A stretch of 64,000 bases of DNA from a virus. The notes under the pieces were generated by a model. The model ran no database searches and was not told the origin of the DNA. It saw only the letters and a list, made by a program, of their open reading frames with translations. This document shows positions 38,120 through 47,079 of this stretch, in pieces. Both the position numbers and the translations under genes were made by a program. Where the stretch lies: IMG/VR virus record IMGVR_UViG_3300033145_003233, positions 186,001-250,000 of that record; one strand, 5' to 3'. How positions within the stretch are numbered: position 1 is the stretch's first letter; each line of letters begins with the position of its first letter.

Positions 38120-38773
38120 TTATATCTCCAAAACTATTGGTTCTTTGTTCATCCTATATTGCTCATCTACCAAAGAACAATTAACAAACTTAATACCTTC
38201 ATGTTCTTCGACTCCATACCCATCATGATTATGTCCGAAAATAGCTATTTTAGGTTTTATCTTAAGTATCCTTTTTAACAAGGACACAGAACCTATCTGT
38301 CTAGAGCGACCATTATATTTAACTGTGTCCATAATACCATAAGGAGGACTATGACATACTAAAATATCAGTATCGTCTGGGATATTTTCCCAATGAAGTT
38401 TTATTCTGTCAGAATTTTTATTGAATGCCCAATTATTAAAAGGCAACTGCCAAGGAGTCCCATAAATCTTCTGCCCCATTAACTCAATGCTCTCATCTTC
38501 AAGATAATGAAAATTAGCATTCATTTTAGGAACTCTCTTTTTATCCGTCTCCCATATCCAGTCATGATTACCAGCAACAACCACACACTCCTTAACAGGT
38601 TGATCTACAAGCCAATACCGAAAATCTACACTTAACCATTCAGCTTGTTGCTCTATGGATAAATAAGCCTCATGATAAGCAGGGCACAGATCCCCTGCCA
38701 CCAAAAGCAAGTCTGCCTCTGGTACAGGGAATTTTAAATTACCATGCATATCTGCAATACACGCTATCTTCAT
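38120..38773 (-). CDS. Calcineurin-like metallophosphoesterase (217 aa)
   Basis: All motifs are present: D-x-H (IADMHGN), GDLC, GNHDW, CHSPPYG and GHNHDG. They bind two metals and hydrolyse phosphoesters. Small phage members include 2',3'-cyclic phosphodiesterases and lambda-type protein phosphatase. Lying upstream of a T4 Rnl1-like ligase by 0.8 kb, it could provide end healing for RNA repair, but this is inference. Overlaps 38773-39027 by one base. Confidence 0.85.
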   Translation of the reverse strand: MKIACIADMHGNLKFPVPEADLLLVAGDLCPAYHEAYLSIEQQAEWLSVDFRYWLVDQPVKECVVVAGNHDWIWETDKKRVPKMNANFHYLEDESIELMGQKIYGTPWQLPFNNWAFNKNSDRIKLHWENIPDDTDILVCHSPPYGIMDTVKYNGRSRQIGSVSLLKRILKIKPKIAIFGHNHDGYGVEEHEGIKFVNCSLVDEQYRMNKEPIVLEI

Positions 38774-39027
38774 TATTTTTTCGCAGGTTGTATCGTAAGA
38801 TCAACCATCCCTACAAAATATTTTTGTTTTTTACTAAGCACTTTTTGAAGGGCATCATCCACAGTTTTAGACAATTTATCAAAAACTGGATAAACCCTTC
38901 TAGAAGGAGAATCATATTCGAACATAACAAAGCGTGCTCCTCTCCTTCTTCCTTCCAGAGTCCACTTCTCTCTTTGTTTCTGCCTAACAGGTTCAAACAA
39001 ATCTGAAAAAAATTCAAAAAATCCCAT
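38773..39027 (-). CDS. Small basic protein (84 aa)
   Basis: Starts MGFFEFFSDLFEPVRQKQRE with GGAG upstream. Basic middle, then VDLTIQPAKK. No motif recognised. Co-transcribed with the phosphoesterase. Confidence 0.65.
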   Translation of the reverse strand: MGFFEFFSDLFEPVRQKQREKWTLEGRRRGARFVMFEYDSPSRRVYPVFDKLSKTVDDALQKVLSKKQKYFVGMVDLTIQPAKK

Positions 39028-39036
39028 CTTTGTCTC

Positions 39037-39474
39037 CTAATTTAATTGCAGTTTATGTTCTTTCATCCATTCTTTGGACCCAGCTATTTCTTCTGGTTGT
39101 AACCATTTAGCTTCTTCGGTTAAAAACCTATCATTTTTATGACTAATAATAAATCTAGCCGCGTCTTTCAGATTACCAGCATAAATTACAGAACCTTGTT
39201 TAAACTTAGAGCGATTATAACGTTTATCCGTTTCTATAATATCTTCGCTCATCTCTGTTTTAACTACTAGCCAGTGTCCTGATCTTCTCTTTTCATAAGG
39301 GAAATAACGAGTCTTTCCCCAAGGTATTCCATATAGCCCATACCGAATGTCTATATCTTTTGTGAACTTTTCTGCTTCTATATATCCATCAAGGGGATAT
39401 TTATTACCCCCTACATCCATCCATTCTTCATCAACATATACCAGCATAAAAACATAAAAACCTTTTACTTTCAT
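39037..39474 (-). CDS. Hypothetical protein (145 aa)
   Basis: Start chosen at ATG 39474 (MKVKGFYVFM), because ATGs at 39537 and 39516 fall at or upstream of the promoter (-10 at 39515-39520). Beta-rich, many aromatic residues, ends KEWMKEHKLQLN. First gene of a unit running to about 36.6 kb. Not recognised. Confidence 0.65.
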   Translation of the reverse strand: MKVKGFYVFMLVYVDEEWMDVGGNKYPLDGYIEAEKFTKDIDIRYGLYGIPWGKTRYFPYEKRRSGHWLVVKTEMSEDIIETDKRYNRSKFKQGSVIYAGNLKDAARFIISHKNDRFLTEEAKWLQPEEIAGSKEWMKEHKLQLN

Positions 39475-39514
39475 AATCCGTACCTGCCACAACAAGTTGC
39501 CATTACTAAATAGC

Positions 39515-39543
39515 ATTATATACGAATTATCTTTCACTTACAA
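39515..39543 (-). promoter_or_regulatory. Sigma70 promoter
   Basis: Minus strand TTGTAA (39543-39538), 17 bases, TATAAT (39520-39515). Start near 39508 gives a 34-base leader to ATG 39474. Directly follows the RNA ligase terminator. Confidence 0.75.
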
Positions 39544-39546
39544 GAG

Positions 39547-39587
39547 AAAAAAGTGTGCAAAATAGATAATTATTCTGCACACTTTTC
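39547..39587 (-). terminator. Terminator of RNA ligase unit
   Basis: Minus strand AAGTGTGCA pairs with TGCACACTT over nine bases with a 16-base AT loop, then T6. It lies 11 bases after the ligase stop. Confidence 0.85.
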
Positions 39588-39597
39588 AGGTCAATTC

Positions 39598-40812
39598 TTA
39601 CAAATCATCAGCAAATCTAGTAGCCGCAGATGATGGTAAATATCCTAGTAAAACATTTGCCTTTGGTCTGAAAGCAGTAAACATTTTCCTACGAGAAAGT
39701 GAACTAAAATCATCAAGTGCTGCATGAAACTTATTTTTCCTCATTAAGAAAATATATTTTATTGACTCATTAAACTTCCTTTTACCAAAAGGTTGAGGAC
39801 GTTGAGCTAGATAAAGTCCTAACTCTTTATCAGACATATGTTCAGTAAGGTCATACATATCCTCTACCTCAGAAACAAATGACTCCAACTTTTGAGAAAG
39901 AATCCAAACGATAGTATCGAAGTCTTTTTCTAGTTCCTCAGGAAGTTCCTTTTTCACTTCGTCCAAATCGTCACCATTCAATAATAAATCCCAGATAGCT
40001 AATGGAGTTACCTTTGAAATCAGTTTATGGATACGAACATACTCTGCACCTTTTACCTTTATACGAACACCGCTCTCAAAACGGATAACATATCCTTCTT
40101 CATTTTGAGTTAGAGTCTCAGCCTTTTCCACAATAGATGTCATGTCGTCAAAATCATGCTTAGGCACAAATGCTACTCTTAACTTCTTGCTTGCCTCTAC
40201 TTGAAGATCTTCATAAGAGTACTCTACACCTTGAGGATCAAAAATAGCCAACAACACTAACCCTGAGAAATTGTAATTTACAACTATTTTATTCTCTGGA
40301 TAAATTATCTCGAACAGATAAGTGTTCTTTTTCCAAGCTGACCGAAGGACAACATGATTGCTGATTATCCATTCCTCAGCCCACTTAGCTTGTTCAGATG
40401 TAAAAGAGCCACACGTAGCAACTCTCCATGCTCCCTCGTAGTAGAACATGATTCCAAGAGAACCATCCATTTTTTCAGTAACAGTGAATTCTGATTCTAT
40501 AATAGATGCAGAACCTGATTCTATTTCACCGAAATTAAAAAACTTCATGAAAGGAGAAGCAACTACCACCTTATTTTTAAGGTCCAGAATTAGACCTCTT
40601 GACATTAGAGTAAAGACATTCCAGTTTCTTCCAGCAACACAGTCAATAGAATACTTGAACAAAGCCAAATGTGGAAAATCTGGATGGTAATTAACATTGA
40701 TATTTCCTCTGTTAATTTCCTCGAACAGTCCATCAACAAGGGCTTGAAACTCCATTACTCTAGATGGATGTTTCTTTCCATGTTTTAATAATATTTCCAT
40801 TACGTCATTCAT
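39598..40812 (-). CDS. T4 Rnl1-like RNA ligase (404 aa)
   Basis: EKMDGSLG at residues 113-120 contains the nucleotidyl lysine (K114) of motif I; MSRGLIL and KFFNFGE precede it as in T4 RnlA, EGYVIRF is motif IV and KVKGAEYV motif V. Length is close to T4 Rnl1 (374). The enzyme adenylates itself and seals single-stranded RNA breaks, in T4 those made in tRNA by host anticodon nucleases. It lies alone between two terminators. No polynucleotide kinase/phosphatase is visible nearby. Confidence 0.92.
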   Translation of the reverse strand: MNDVMEILLKHGKKHPSRVMEFQALVDGLFEEINRGNINVNYHPDFPHLALFKYSIDCVAGRNWNVFTLMSRGLILDLKNKVVVASPFMKFFNFGEIESGSASIIESEFTVTEKMDGSLGIMFYYEGAWRVATCGSFTSEQAKWAEEWIISNHVVLRSAWKKNTYLFEIIYPENKIVVNYNFSGLVLLAIFDPQGVEYSYEDLQVEASKKLRVAFVPKHDFDDMTSIVEKAETLTQNEEGYVIRFESGVRIKVKGAEYVRIHKLISKVTPLAIWDLLLNGDDLDEVKKELPEELEKDFDTIVWILSQKLESFVSEVEDMYDLTEHMSDKELGLYLAQRPQPFGKRKFNESIKYIFLMRKNKFHAALDDFSSLSRRKMFTAFRPKANVLLGYLPSSAATRFADDL

Positions 40813-40836
40813 AATAACACCTTAGAAAATACCAAT

Positions 40837-40866
40837 AAAAAAAGATGCGGTTAAAAAGCCGCATCT
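40837..40866 (-). terminator. Intrinsic terminator
   Basis: Minus strand GATGCGG, loop CTTTTTA, CCGCATC, then seven T. It ends the 40906-41235 unit and insulates the RNA ligase. Confidence 0.9.
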
Positions 40867-40905
40867 CTATCCTCTACTCCAGTGGGTTATAGGTTATAGC
40901 TTTTT

Positions 40906-41235
40906 CTATCTCGGGCTTCGACAGATATAGCGACATTTCTCTTTATAAACTTTCCAGAAAGACGTTCTATCCTTCCTGTTAAATTCACCCTTAACGAGAG
41001 CACGCTTAAAAGCGATTTTCCTGCCTATTACATCATTAGGCTGATCCTTGCAATGCTGCTTAGCTGTTCCCAACCCAACTGCATCAGTCACACGTCTGTT
41101 ATTATCTGGATCTAATGCATAAATGTTACAACTTATAATCGACACTTTTTTGCCATTTTCTCCAGGCCTCGCAGAAGCACAAAGCGAACGGCAGAAAGAA
41201 ACCGCATACGTCTTATTTCCAACATTGACCTTCAT
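40906..41235 (-). CDS. Phage hypothetical protein (109 aa)
   Basis: Contains VGLGTAKQHCKDQPNDVIGR followed by AFKRALVKGEFNRKDR and FWKVY, a pattern I associate with a small conserved phage family of unknown function. Several Cys. Under control of the box promoter at 41281-41323. Confidence 0.65.
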   Translation of the reverse strand: MKVNVGNKTYAVSFCRSLCASARPGENGKKVSIISCNIYALDPDNNRRVTDAVGLGTAKQHCKDQPNDVIGRKIAFKRALVKGEFNRKDRTSFWKVYKEKCRYICRSPR

Positions 41236-41280
41236 CTTACACTCCTTAAATTATTCTACATCATTATCAATTATTAACCA

Positions 41281-41323
41281 ATTATACTATGGCTGAGAAA
41301 AAACATTTGTCTGGAAAATTAAT
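41281..41323 (-). promoter_or_regulatory. Box promoter: TTAATTTTCCAGACAA plus TATAAT
   Basis: The box (41323-41307) ends in CCAGACAAAT, then 18 bases, then TATAAT (41286-41281). There is no TTGACA, so the box seems to take the place of the -35. ATG 41235 is about 45 bases after the -10. Confidence 0.72.
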
Positions 41324-41372
41324 TATTCCCAAAATACTACACCAACAAATCTACATTTATACTCTAAAAATC

Positions 41373-41963
41373 CTACCCTGCTACTTTAACAATATCGGTA
41401 TTATACTTGTCAAATAGAATTAAGGCTTCTTTATAATTTTCATAATAAGCCATTTCTTGAGGAGTATGACCGTTATTGTCTCTTTGGTCTCTGTATTCTT
41501 TTACTTTGATAAATCTCTTAACCAAACGGAGATTTCTCATTGCTATAGCTTCGTGGAGAGGAGTCCTGCCATATCGAGTAGAGAGTTTTTCTTTTCTTGC
41601 TTCTACTTCTTCTGGGGTATCAGGCTCTACAATACCTTTGTCTATTAGTTCTTGCTGTTTACGTTGAAGCCTTTCTTCAACCTCTATGAGGTACTGATTT
41701 CTCTTTCTCCCTTTGATCTCCGGATGTTGCTCATAATTCTTTTGATGGTGTAACGAAAGAATCTCTTTTATTTTTACAGATGGTTCTTTACTGCTGAAAA
41801 TTATATCCGCTTCCTGCTCTAACAAACTTCCATCATCCTCGTATTCTACTTCATCAAATATCCCCGCTCCCTCCAAATCTTCCATAATTTTATTAAGGTG
41901 TTCTCTTTTTATGTCGTTCCTTAATAAGATATGTAGCATCCTATTTTTTTCCCGTACAGACAT
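41373..41963 (-). CDS. Ankyrin-repeat protein (196 aa)
   Basis: Residues 130-190 hold two ankyrin repeats: YGRTPLHEAIAMRNLRLVKR and then DNNGHTPQEMAYYENYKEAL. The N-terminal 120 residues are charged and helical. Ankyrin repeats bind proteins, so a host target is plausible. Preceded by AATAGGAG, a good ribosome site. Confidence 0.8.
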   Translation of the reverse strand: MSVREKNRMLHILLRNDIKREHLNKIMEDLEGAGIFDEVEYEDDGSLLEQEADIIFSSKEPSVKIKEILSLHHQKNYEQHPEIKGRKRNQYLIEVEERLQRKQQELIDKGIVEPDTPEEVEARKEKLSTRYGRTPLHEAIAMRNLRLVKRFIKVKEYRDQRDNNGHTPQEMAYYENYKEALILFDKYNTDIVKVAG

Positions 41964-42021
41964 ACCAATTCTCCTATTAATAGGTCATTTATTAAATTCT
42001 TCAAAGAACCGTTATAACAAG

Positions 42022-42055
42022 ATAAGGGTAATGGGAATAATCCCATCACCCTTAT
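42022..42055. terminator. Long hairpin after TROVE gene
   Basis: AAGGGT-GA-TGGGA pairs with TCCCA-TT-ACCCTT with a two-base internal loop and a small apical loop. There is no strong T run on the minus strand. It may be a terminator or 3' end protecting stem. Confidence 0.6.
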
Positions 42056-42068
42056 TGAAAATATTAAC

Positions 42069-43823
42069 TTACAATTTTCCCGCAGCGAACTCAGAAAGAA
42101 TACGAGGCACATTAGAATCTAGCCCTGCTATGTCCATCATTCCTGCATCACTAGGATCAGCAATAGTGAACTTATTTGCTGCAAAAGCCATAACAACAAG
42201 TTTCGCATTCTTGTTAAACTTCTTTCTGTATCTCTTCAATGCCTCAAACGGATGCGCATATCCAGTATTTGTCTCATTATCTGTTAAAACAACAAACACA
42301 TCGACATCCATTTCGTTATCCATGGCATATTGCATAGGCAAAGAACAATCCGTACTACTAAACGGAAGATTAGAAGTCCTTCTGATAACAGTATCAAGAC
42401 TATCTTTCGCTGTGATATTCAACGGAACGAAAGTACGTGAGAAACCCATCATCGCATAATTCTTTTCCGTCCTAGCAATAGTCATAGCCACAACTGATGC
42501 TGCTTCACGAGGAACTATTCCGCTTGGATGATCAAAAGAACCCCAACCACTAGAAGCCATTGAAGCACTAACATCAATTCCTAACAAGAATTTCTTTCCT
42601 GTTGGTTCAACATAGTTGAACGCCTTATAAAAAGCCTCTTCCAAAGCATCTTTAATAGCAGACACAGGACTCCATGAAGTTCTCATACCACTACCCTTGC
42701 TATAAGTCTTAAGGGCCAACATAATCGTCATTGGATGGAGACGACTCTTCTTCAATGCTTCCTCATTTGTAATCTTACCAATAGCCAATGAAGTCTCATC
42801 ACTCAATGACTTCAAAAGTCCTGAAGAAGTCATTTGACCCAAGTTACGAATTAAAGCACCTATAGGCATCTTAGGAAGCAATGCTTTTTGTACCTTTTTT
42901 TCATTCCTGAATTGAGGAGGAATAGACTCTCTTGTTAGACCATAAGCTGTAACCAACTTCACCACTTCATTAATGTCAGTTGAGTTCATACTTTGCTCAT
43001 GTGCCCAAATATACTTCAGAGTTCCATCTTTCAATGCCTCTAGTTCAGAAACTAAAAGACCAGGACTTTCTTGAGTTTTTCCAGAAGCCTCAGAATCTTT
43101 TGCTCTCTTTACAAGAACCTCTTCGCTTGTTACTCCATGTGTCGCATAATGGAAAATAGTAGCATGCTCATCAGAAGGAGTAGTCAATGCCCTACCATTT
43201 CTAGCAGGCTTTCCATCAGCAGTAGGGCGAGAGATTCTGCACATACGAAGCAGATCCCCATGAGTCAACCTTTGCCCACCAACTGAACGACCAGGGTACT
43301 TGCAAATTTGATATGCTAATTTAACAGCATCTTTTTCAGTGTACCATCTTCCCATTGCTCTAAGCATACCCTTAGCCTTATGCCCTTCTTTCAATGAAAG
43401 AACAGCAAGCACCCACTCAAAAAGAGCAGTTGAAAAACGAGCAACCTTAGGCATCATCTTATTAGCGTATGCTCTTGTCTTGTCGTCTCCGTGAACACTG
43501 CAAACTGCCAATGCAAAAATAGCAGGAGCATTCTTAACAGCACGACCTTCATCGCTAATTTGAACGATAGTATCTACCGTACGCTTACTATCTAATTTCA
43601 GACAACGCAAAATGACATCATAGTTTTCCATAGTCAGTTCGCGAGCTGAAGCATAATAAGTGCCATTCTCATTCCCTATAATTAAGAAACGATTTAGCCT
43701 CGTCCAGTCATCAGCCGTAAACACAAAACCACCTGAACGGTTTTCGACTTGCGTACTCTTAGCTCTTTTTCTTTGGTTAGTTTGAGGGTTTGCTACAATA
43801 TTAGCATAATTTTTCTCAGCCAT
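42069..43823 (-). CDS. rsr: Ro60/TROVE-vWA RNA-binding protein (584 aa)
   Basis: The N-terminal 390 residues match the TROVE ring of helices (DDWTRLNRFLIIGNENGTYY, CLKLDSKRTVDTIVQISDEG, HLKL-type and EEVLVKR segments), which binds Y RNAs and misfolded RNA. The C-terminal vWA-like domain has an intact MIDAS: D-x-S-x-S (DVSASMAS), a Thr in SSTDCS and Asp in LTDNETN. Bacterial homologues (Rsr) work with Y RNAs in rRNA and tRNA processing. It has its own consensus promoter at 43888-43915. A phage-encoded copy is unusual but the family is clear. Confidence 0.92.
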   Translation of the reverse strand: MAEKNYANIVANPQTNQRKRAKSTQVENRSGGFVFTADDWTRLNRFLIIGNENGTYYASARELTMENYDVILRCLKLDSKRTVDTIVQISDEGRAVKNAPAIFALAVCSVHGDDKTRAYANKMMPKVARFSTALFEWVLAVLSLKEGHKAKGMLRAMGRWYTEKDAVKLAYQICKYPGRSVGGQRLTHGDLLRMCRISRPTADGKPARNGRALTTPSDEHATIFHYATHGVTSEEVLVKRAKDSEASGKTQESPGLLVSELEALKDGTLKYIWAHEQSMNSTDINEVVKLVTAYGLTRESIPPQFRNEKKVQKALLPKMPIGALIRNLGQMTSSGLLKSLSDETSLAIGKITNEEALKKSRLHPMTIMLALKTYSKGSGMRTSWSPVSAIKDALEEAFYKAFNYVEPTGKKFLLGIDVSASMASSGWGSFDHPSGIVPREAASVVAMTIARTEKNYAMMGFSRTFVPLNITAKDSLDTVIRRTSNLPFSSTDCSLPMQYAMDNEMDVDVFVVLTDNETNTGYAHPFEALKRYRKKFNKNAKLVVMAFAANKFTIADPSDAGMMDIAGLDSNVPRILSEFAAGKL

Positions 43824-43887
43824 TTCTTTCTCCTTTTTCTTATCAACCTAATTTAATTTTAGATATATCGATATCAACACATTAGCA

Positions 43888-43915
43888 ATTATACAATTTT
43901 CTACTTTTTTGTCAA
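43888..43915 (-). promoter_or_regulatory. Sigma70 promoter of TROVE gene
   Basis: Minus strand TTGACA (43915-43910), 16 bases, TATAAT (43893-43888), both perfect. Start near 43881, about 58 bases before ATG 43823, with AGGAGAAAG as ribosome site. Confidence 0.87.
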
Positions 43916-44069
43916 GTAGAAAGTTCATTTTATTTTGAAAAAACTTAAAAAATCCTCTATTTTCTTCATAATTTTTTATAACCCCCTATCAAATAAGGAG
44001 TTAAGAAATCAACTTTTTTTACACTATTTTCATATATCGGCTAAAAAACTTTAAAACTTTAATCTTTTT
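43916..44069. other. AT-rich region between TROVE promoter and AAA gene
   Basis: I see a weak hairpin (AACTCC/GGGGGTT, minus strand near 43985-44010) that may end the AAA unit, and a 14-codon frame of no clear meaning. No Y-RNA-like or tRNA-like fold is seen here. Confidence 0.35.
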
Positions 44070-45719
44070 TTACTCTCTTTTTCCAAATCCGAAAGCAGAA
44101 CTAGTTTCTCCAACTCCGAATTTCTCCATAGTTTCTATGATCTCATCGGCCCATTTAATATCAATTCTTTTGACTTTTCTTCGACTACTGATATGCTTAA
44201 GATTCAAGCTATTAATAAATTCCTGAGCCTCAGCCCCTGTCCATCCATCAGTTTTAGAAACAATATGATCCAATGTCTTTTTATTTGTTTTCCATTGTTT
44301 TAATCTGTCTTTAAACATCCTTTGCCTAAGTTCTTCACAAAGAGCAGGCACTTCCACTACTCTATCAAAACGACCTGGCCTGTTCTTCAAGGCACTCTCA
44401 ATAATTCTTAATCTATTAGTCGTCCCTATGGTAACAGAATTTTTAATAGAATTCACTCCATCAAGAATATTCATCAATGCACCGAGAGAAATCACATCTC
44501 CACCCTTCTCTCTATCTTGACTAAACAAGTCTAAATCCTCTAAGATTATGATACAAGGAGACAAGAAATCTGCTAGCTTATATAAGGCCTTAATAGAAGT
44601 TATAGCTTTATAATTATTCTCTGCTAATATCTCAGGAGTAATCCATATAACAGTATAATCAGGAACTAGATTACAAATGATATTACCTATAGTGGTCTTA
44701 CCAGTCCCTGCTCTCCCGTGTAAAATTATTCCTCTTTTAGTTATTCCGCAAGCATTGTATTTTTTAACATTTTTAACAAAACCAAAAATCTCTAAATCAA
44801 AGAGATCTTTAATACTCTCTGGATAATAATAATTGTCCCATGTATATGAATCTTTGATCTCTACCTCTGAGAAAGATGCTGATATCATATTAACATCTTT
44901 TAATTTTGCTCCTCTTAGACAATTATGTTTTTTAGCAAACTCTTGCAAATCATTAATAATATTTTTTGAGCAACCCGTATCAGTACTAAAACATGTTATA
45001 GAAGCTCCTCCTCGTTCCCCATCAAAATACAAGAAAAAAGCTACATTTTCTTGTTTCTTCCCCTTCACCTTTTCAAAATATAAAAATCCCGTAGTGGTAA
45101 ATGTGGTTTCTTTACCTTTAACACTCCATGGATTCTTTTCTGGAGGAATAGAATTACCATGATCATCAAAATTCAATTCTCCTGCAAAGCTAAAACCCTC
45201 TTCCTCCATAAATTTAACCATACACTCCATTAAAATCAAAGTGATAAGAGGATGTGCTTGATAGGGATGATTTTTAATATCATTAACACTTGTAACTCCT
45301 AGAAATCTACAAAGAATTCTATAATCAATAGAACGAATAAAATCTATTTTAATCTGATCTGCAAATTTAACCGCTACTAACTCTTTATATCTTTGTTCTG
45401 CTATATCCTCTGCTATAGATTGAAGAGGACGTGGAACACCTCCACTTATAGTCGCTGTTTGAGTCTCAAACATGCGATCATCGCACGGAACAGGCATACA
45501 TTCATCACCATCATCATCAAAATTTAACTCTTCAATTACTTGTTTTACTATTTCTGTTGAAGTTGAAGCACGATGTACCGGGCTTTTTACAATAGATTGA
45601 TCTTTAATCATACGAGTATTACCTTCCATTAATATAAGTTTTTCATAATCTTCCTCCCGGATATCAAAAAATCTACACCAGAATGCTTTTAATTCTCTTT
45701 GTACCTTATTTCTTTTCAC
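44070..45719 (-). CDS. AAA ATPase, BCS1/FtsH-like (549 aa)
   Basis: Walker A GRAGTGKTT (residues 335-343), Walker B CIIILEDLDLF (389-399), sensor 1 GTTNRL and the Arg-finger region NRPGRFDRV define an AAA ATPase of the BCS1 or 26S type. The N-terminal 320 residues are unfamiliar and contain two acidic FDDDG/FDDHG repeats. The start is a GTG. It lies between the TROVE gene and a queuosine-salvage-like gene. Unfoldase or complex-assembly role is likely. Confidence 0.88.
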   Translation of the reverse strand: MKRNKVQRELKAFWCRFFDIREEDYEKLILMEGNTRMIKDQSIVKSPVHRASTSTEIVKQVIEELNFDDDGDECMPVPCDDRMFETQTATISGGVPRPLQSIAEDIAEQRYKELVAVKFADQIKIDFIRSIDYRILCRFLGVTSVNDIKNHPYQAHPLITLILMECMVKFMEEEGFSFAGELNFDDHGNSIPPEKNPWSVKGKETTFTTTGFLYFEKVKGKKQENVAFFLYFDGERGGASITCFSTDTGCSKNIINDLQEFAKKHNCLRGAKLKDVNMISASFSEVEIKDSYTWDNYYYPESIKDLFDLEIFGFVKNVKKYNACGITKRGIILHGRAGTGKTTIGNIICNLVPDYTVIWITPEILAENNYKAITSIKALYKLADFLSPCIIILEDLDLFSQDREKGGDVISLGALMNILDGVNSIKNSVTIGTTNRLRIIESALKNRPGRFDRVVEVPALCEELRQRMFKDRLKQWKTNKKTLDHIVSKTDGWTGAEAQEFINSLNLKHISSRRKVKRIDIKWADEIIETMEKFGVGETSSAFGFGKRE

Positions 45720-45737
45720 TTTTCAACTATAAAAATT

Positions 45738-46721
45738 TTAATAATCACTAGTAGCGGTTAAGTGAAAAGCTCCTTCACAATCTTTCCTTCTTAACCACAA
45801 GTAAGTATCTACATCACACATACTACAACCTGCTAATTCAGCTATTTCCTTACAAACCATAATAGAAGTCGCTCTTATCTCACATTCTTCCAATGACCCG
45901 CGAGGAATCAATTCGTTATTAGATATTTTTGCTTGGAGAAGAGGAGAGTAATAGAGACAACCCAAGTGGGATAGCATTTTCGGTATTTGGTAATCAGCGG
46001 GGACAGGGACTTTTTCTATTTCATCTTTAAACCATTGAACTCTTCTATATAGCATCATAACTAATAGAAATATCCTTTTAAGAAACATATCTTCTCCATA
46101 ACCAGGATAGGTTGTAATAATAAGTTGGATAAATTTTTCTACGCCTATTTTCCCCGACTTTATTTTATCCACTACTGTTTCCGAAGTTTCTTCTATTCTC
46201 CAAGAATGTCTAAGAGATTTATAACCATAGCAACCCATTCCCGCTGCTATTTCTCGAAGATGTCTAATTCTATCAGTTAAATTGGGGAATCTATACAAAG
46301 TCAACTTGCTTACAAAATTACCAATTACATCTTGGCAAAGATTAGGAAGACGATCATGCCCAAATATTTCGGATCTTTCTTCTGCAAAAGCTTGATCCAG
46401 CAATTCATACATCAATGTTGCCCCAGCATTATTGGGCCTACAATCATGAACACCATACCAATATTGATAGTTAATAGAGCCAGCTATCAACTCATAAAGA
46501 AACAACTCTTGATCTAAGCGATTCTCCTTGGGGGGAGTTTCTCTATCAGAAGAAATAAGACACTTTGGATATCCAAGCCAAAAATCCTTACCGTCCTTTA
46601 ATCCTTCTTTAATTAAAGCTGCTGTTTCTGTTATCCCTTTACAAGTCATCCAAACATGAGAAGGATTCTTTGTAAATTTCTCAGAAAGTTCCATTACTCC
46701 ACTAATTAATTTATTCTTCAT
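45738..46721 (-). CDS. Queuosine-salvage (DUF2419/QNG1)-like protein (327 aa)
   Basis: ATG 46721 follows GGAGAAAGGTG. The middle NYQYWYGVHDCRPNNAGATL and the C-terminus (ADYQIPKMLSHLGCLYYSPL, GSLEECEIRATSIMVCKEIA, CDVDTYLWLRR, HLTATSDY) follow the order of DUF2419: DYRVPQ-x-L, GS-x-E-x-EIRA, D-x-LW, H-x-T-x-x-Y. Those enzymes hydrolyse queuosine 5'-phosphate to free queuine for tRNA. Related viral glycosylase-like families act on modified bases, so the substrate is uncertain. Confidence 0.62.
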   Translation of the reverse strand: MKNKLISGVMELSEKFTKNPSHVWMTCKGITETAALIKEGLKDGKDFWLGYPKCLISSDRETPPKENRLDQELFLYELIAGSINYQYWYGVHDCRPNNAGATLMYELLDQAFAEERSEIFGHDRLPNLCQDVIGNFVSKLTLYRFPNLTDRIRHLREIAAGMGCYGYKSLRHSWRIEETSETVVDKIKSGKIGVEKFIQLIITTYPGYGEDMFLKRIFLLVMMLYRRVQWFKDEIEKVPVPADYQIPKMLSHLGCLYYSPLLQAKISNNELIPRGSLEECEIRATSIMVCKEIAELAGCSMCDVDTYLWLRRKDCEGAFHLTATSDY

Positions 46722-47079
46722 CACCTTTCTCCTTAATTTTTATTCCGCATTCTTTACATTGATCCCATAAAAGGCTCATCCCAAAAGCCATTTCAGGAGA
46801 GGGAATTAATTCCACCACTTCTTGTTTCCCTGTTTTTTGATTTATTTTTACCCTTGCAATAATAACAGAATCATCACTATTACTATCGAAATCTCCCCAC
46901 CCAAGATAACTACAATACCCATCTGCTTGTTTAGGCCAGTCTTCTCTTACGCTCCAATAAGGACAAGGACGATATTCTTCATCATTAGGTGCTCTACTCC
47001 CAAAATAACAATATTGCCCAGACGGTATCTTAGGATAAGCTTTAAGAAACTTTATAAATTTACGTAGTTGTTTTAGCAG
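46711..47079 (-). CDS. Hypothetical protein with non-ATG start (about 122 aa)
   Basis: An open frame of more than 120 codons without any early ATG fills the gap between its neighbours. A CTG at 47079 has AGGA about eight bases upstream and overlaps the end of the upstream gene by 20 bases. The product has PSGQYCYFG, YRPCPYWS, SYLGWGDFD and a CKECG end. The coding character is good; the start codon is uncertain. Confidence 0.6.
   Translation of the reverse strand: MLKQLRKFIKFLKAYPKIPSGQYCYFGSRAPNDEEYRPCPYWSVREDWPKQADGYCSYLGWGDFDSNSDDSVIIARVKINQKTGKQEVVELIPSPEMAFGMSLLWDQCKECGIKIKEKGDEE

Noticed and set aside
41911-42459. 182-codon plus-strand frame opposite the TROVE gene
   Set aside because: It lies opposite conserved vWA codons, including the MIDAS, and has no ribosome site.
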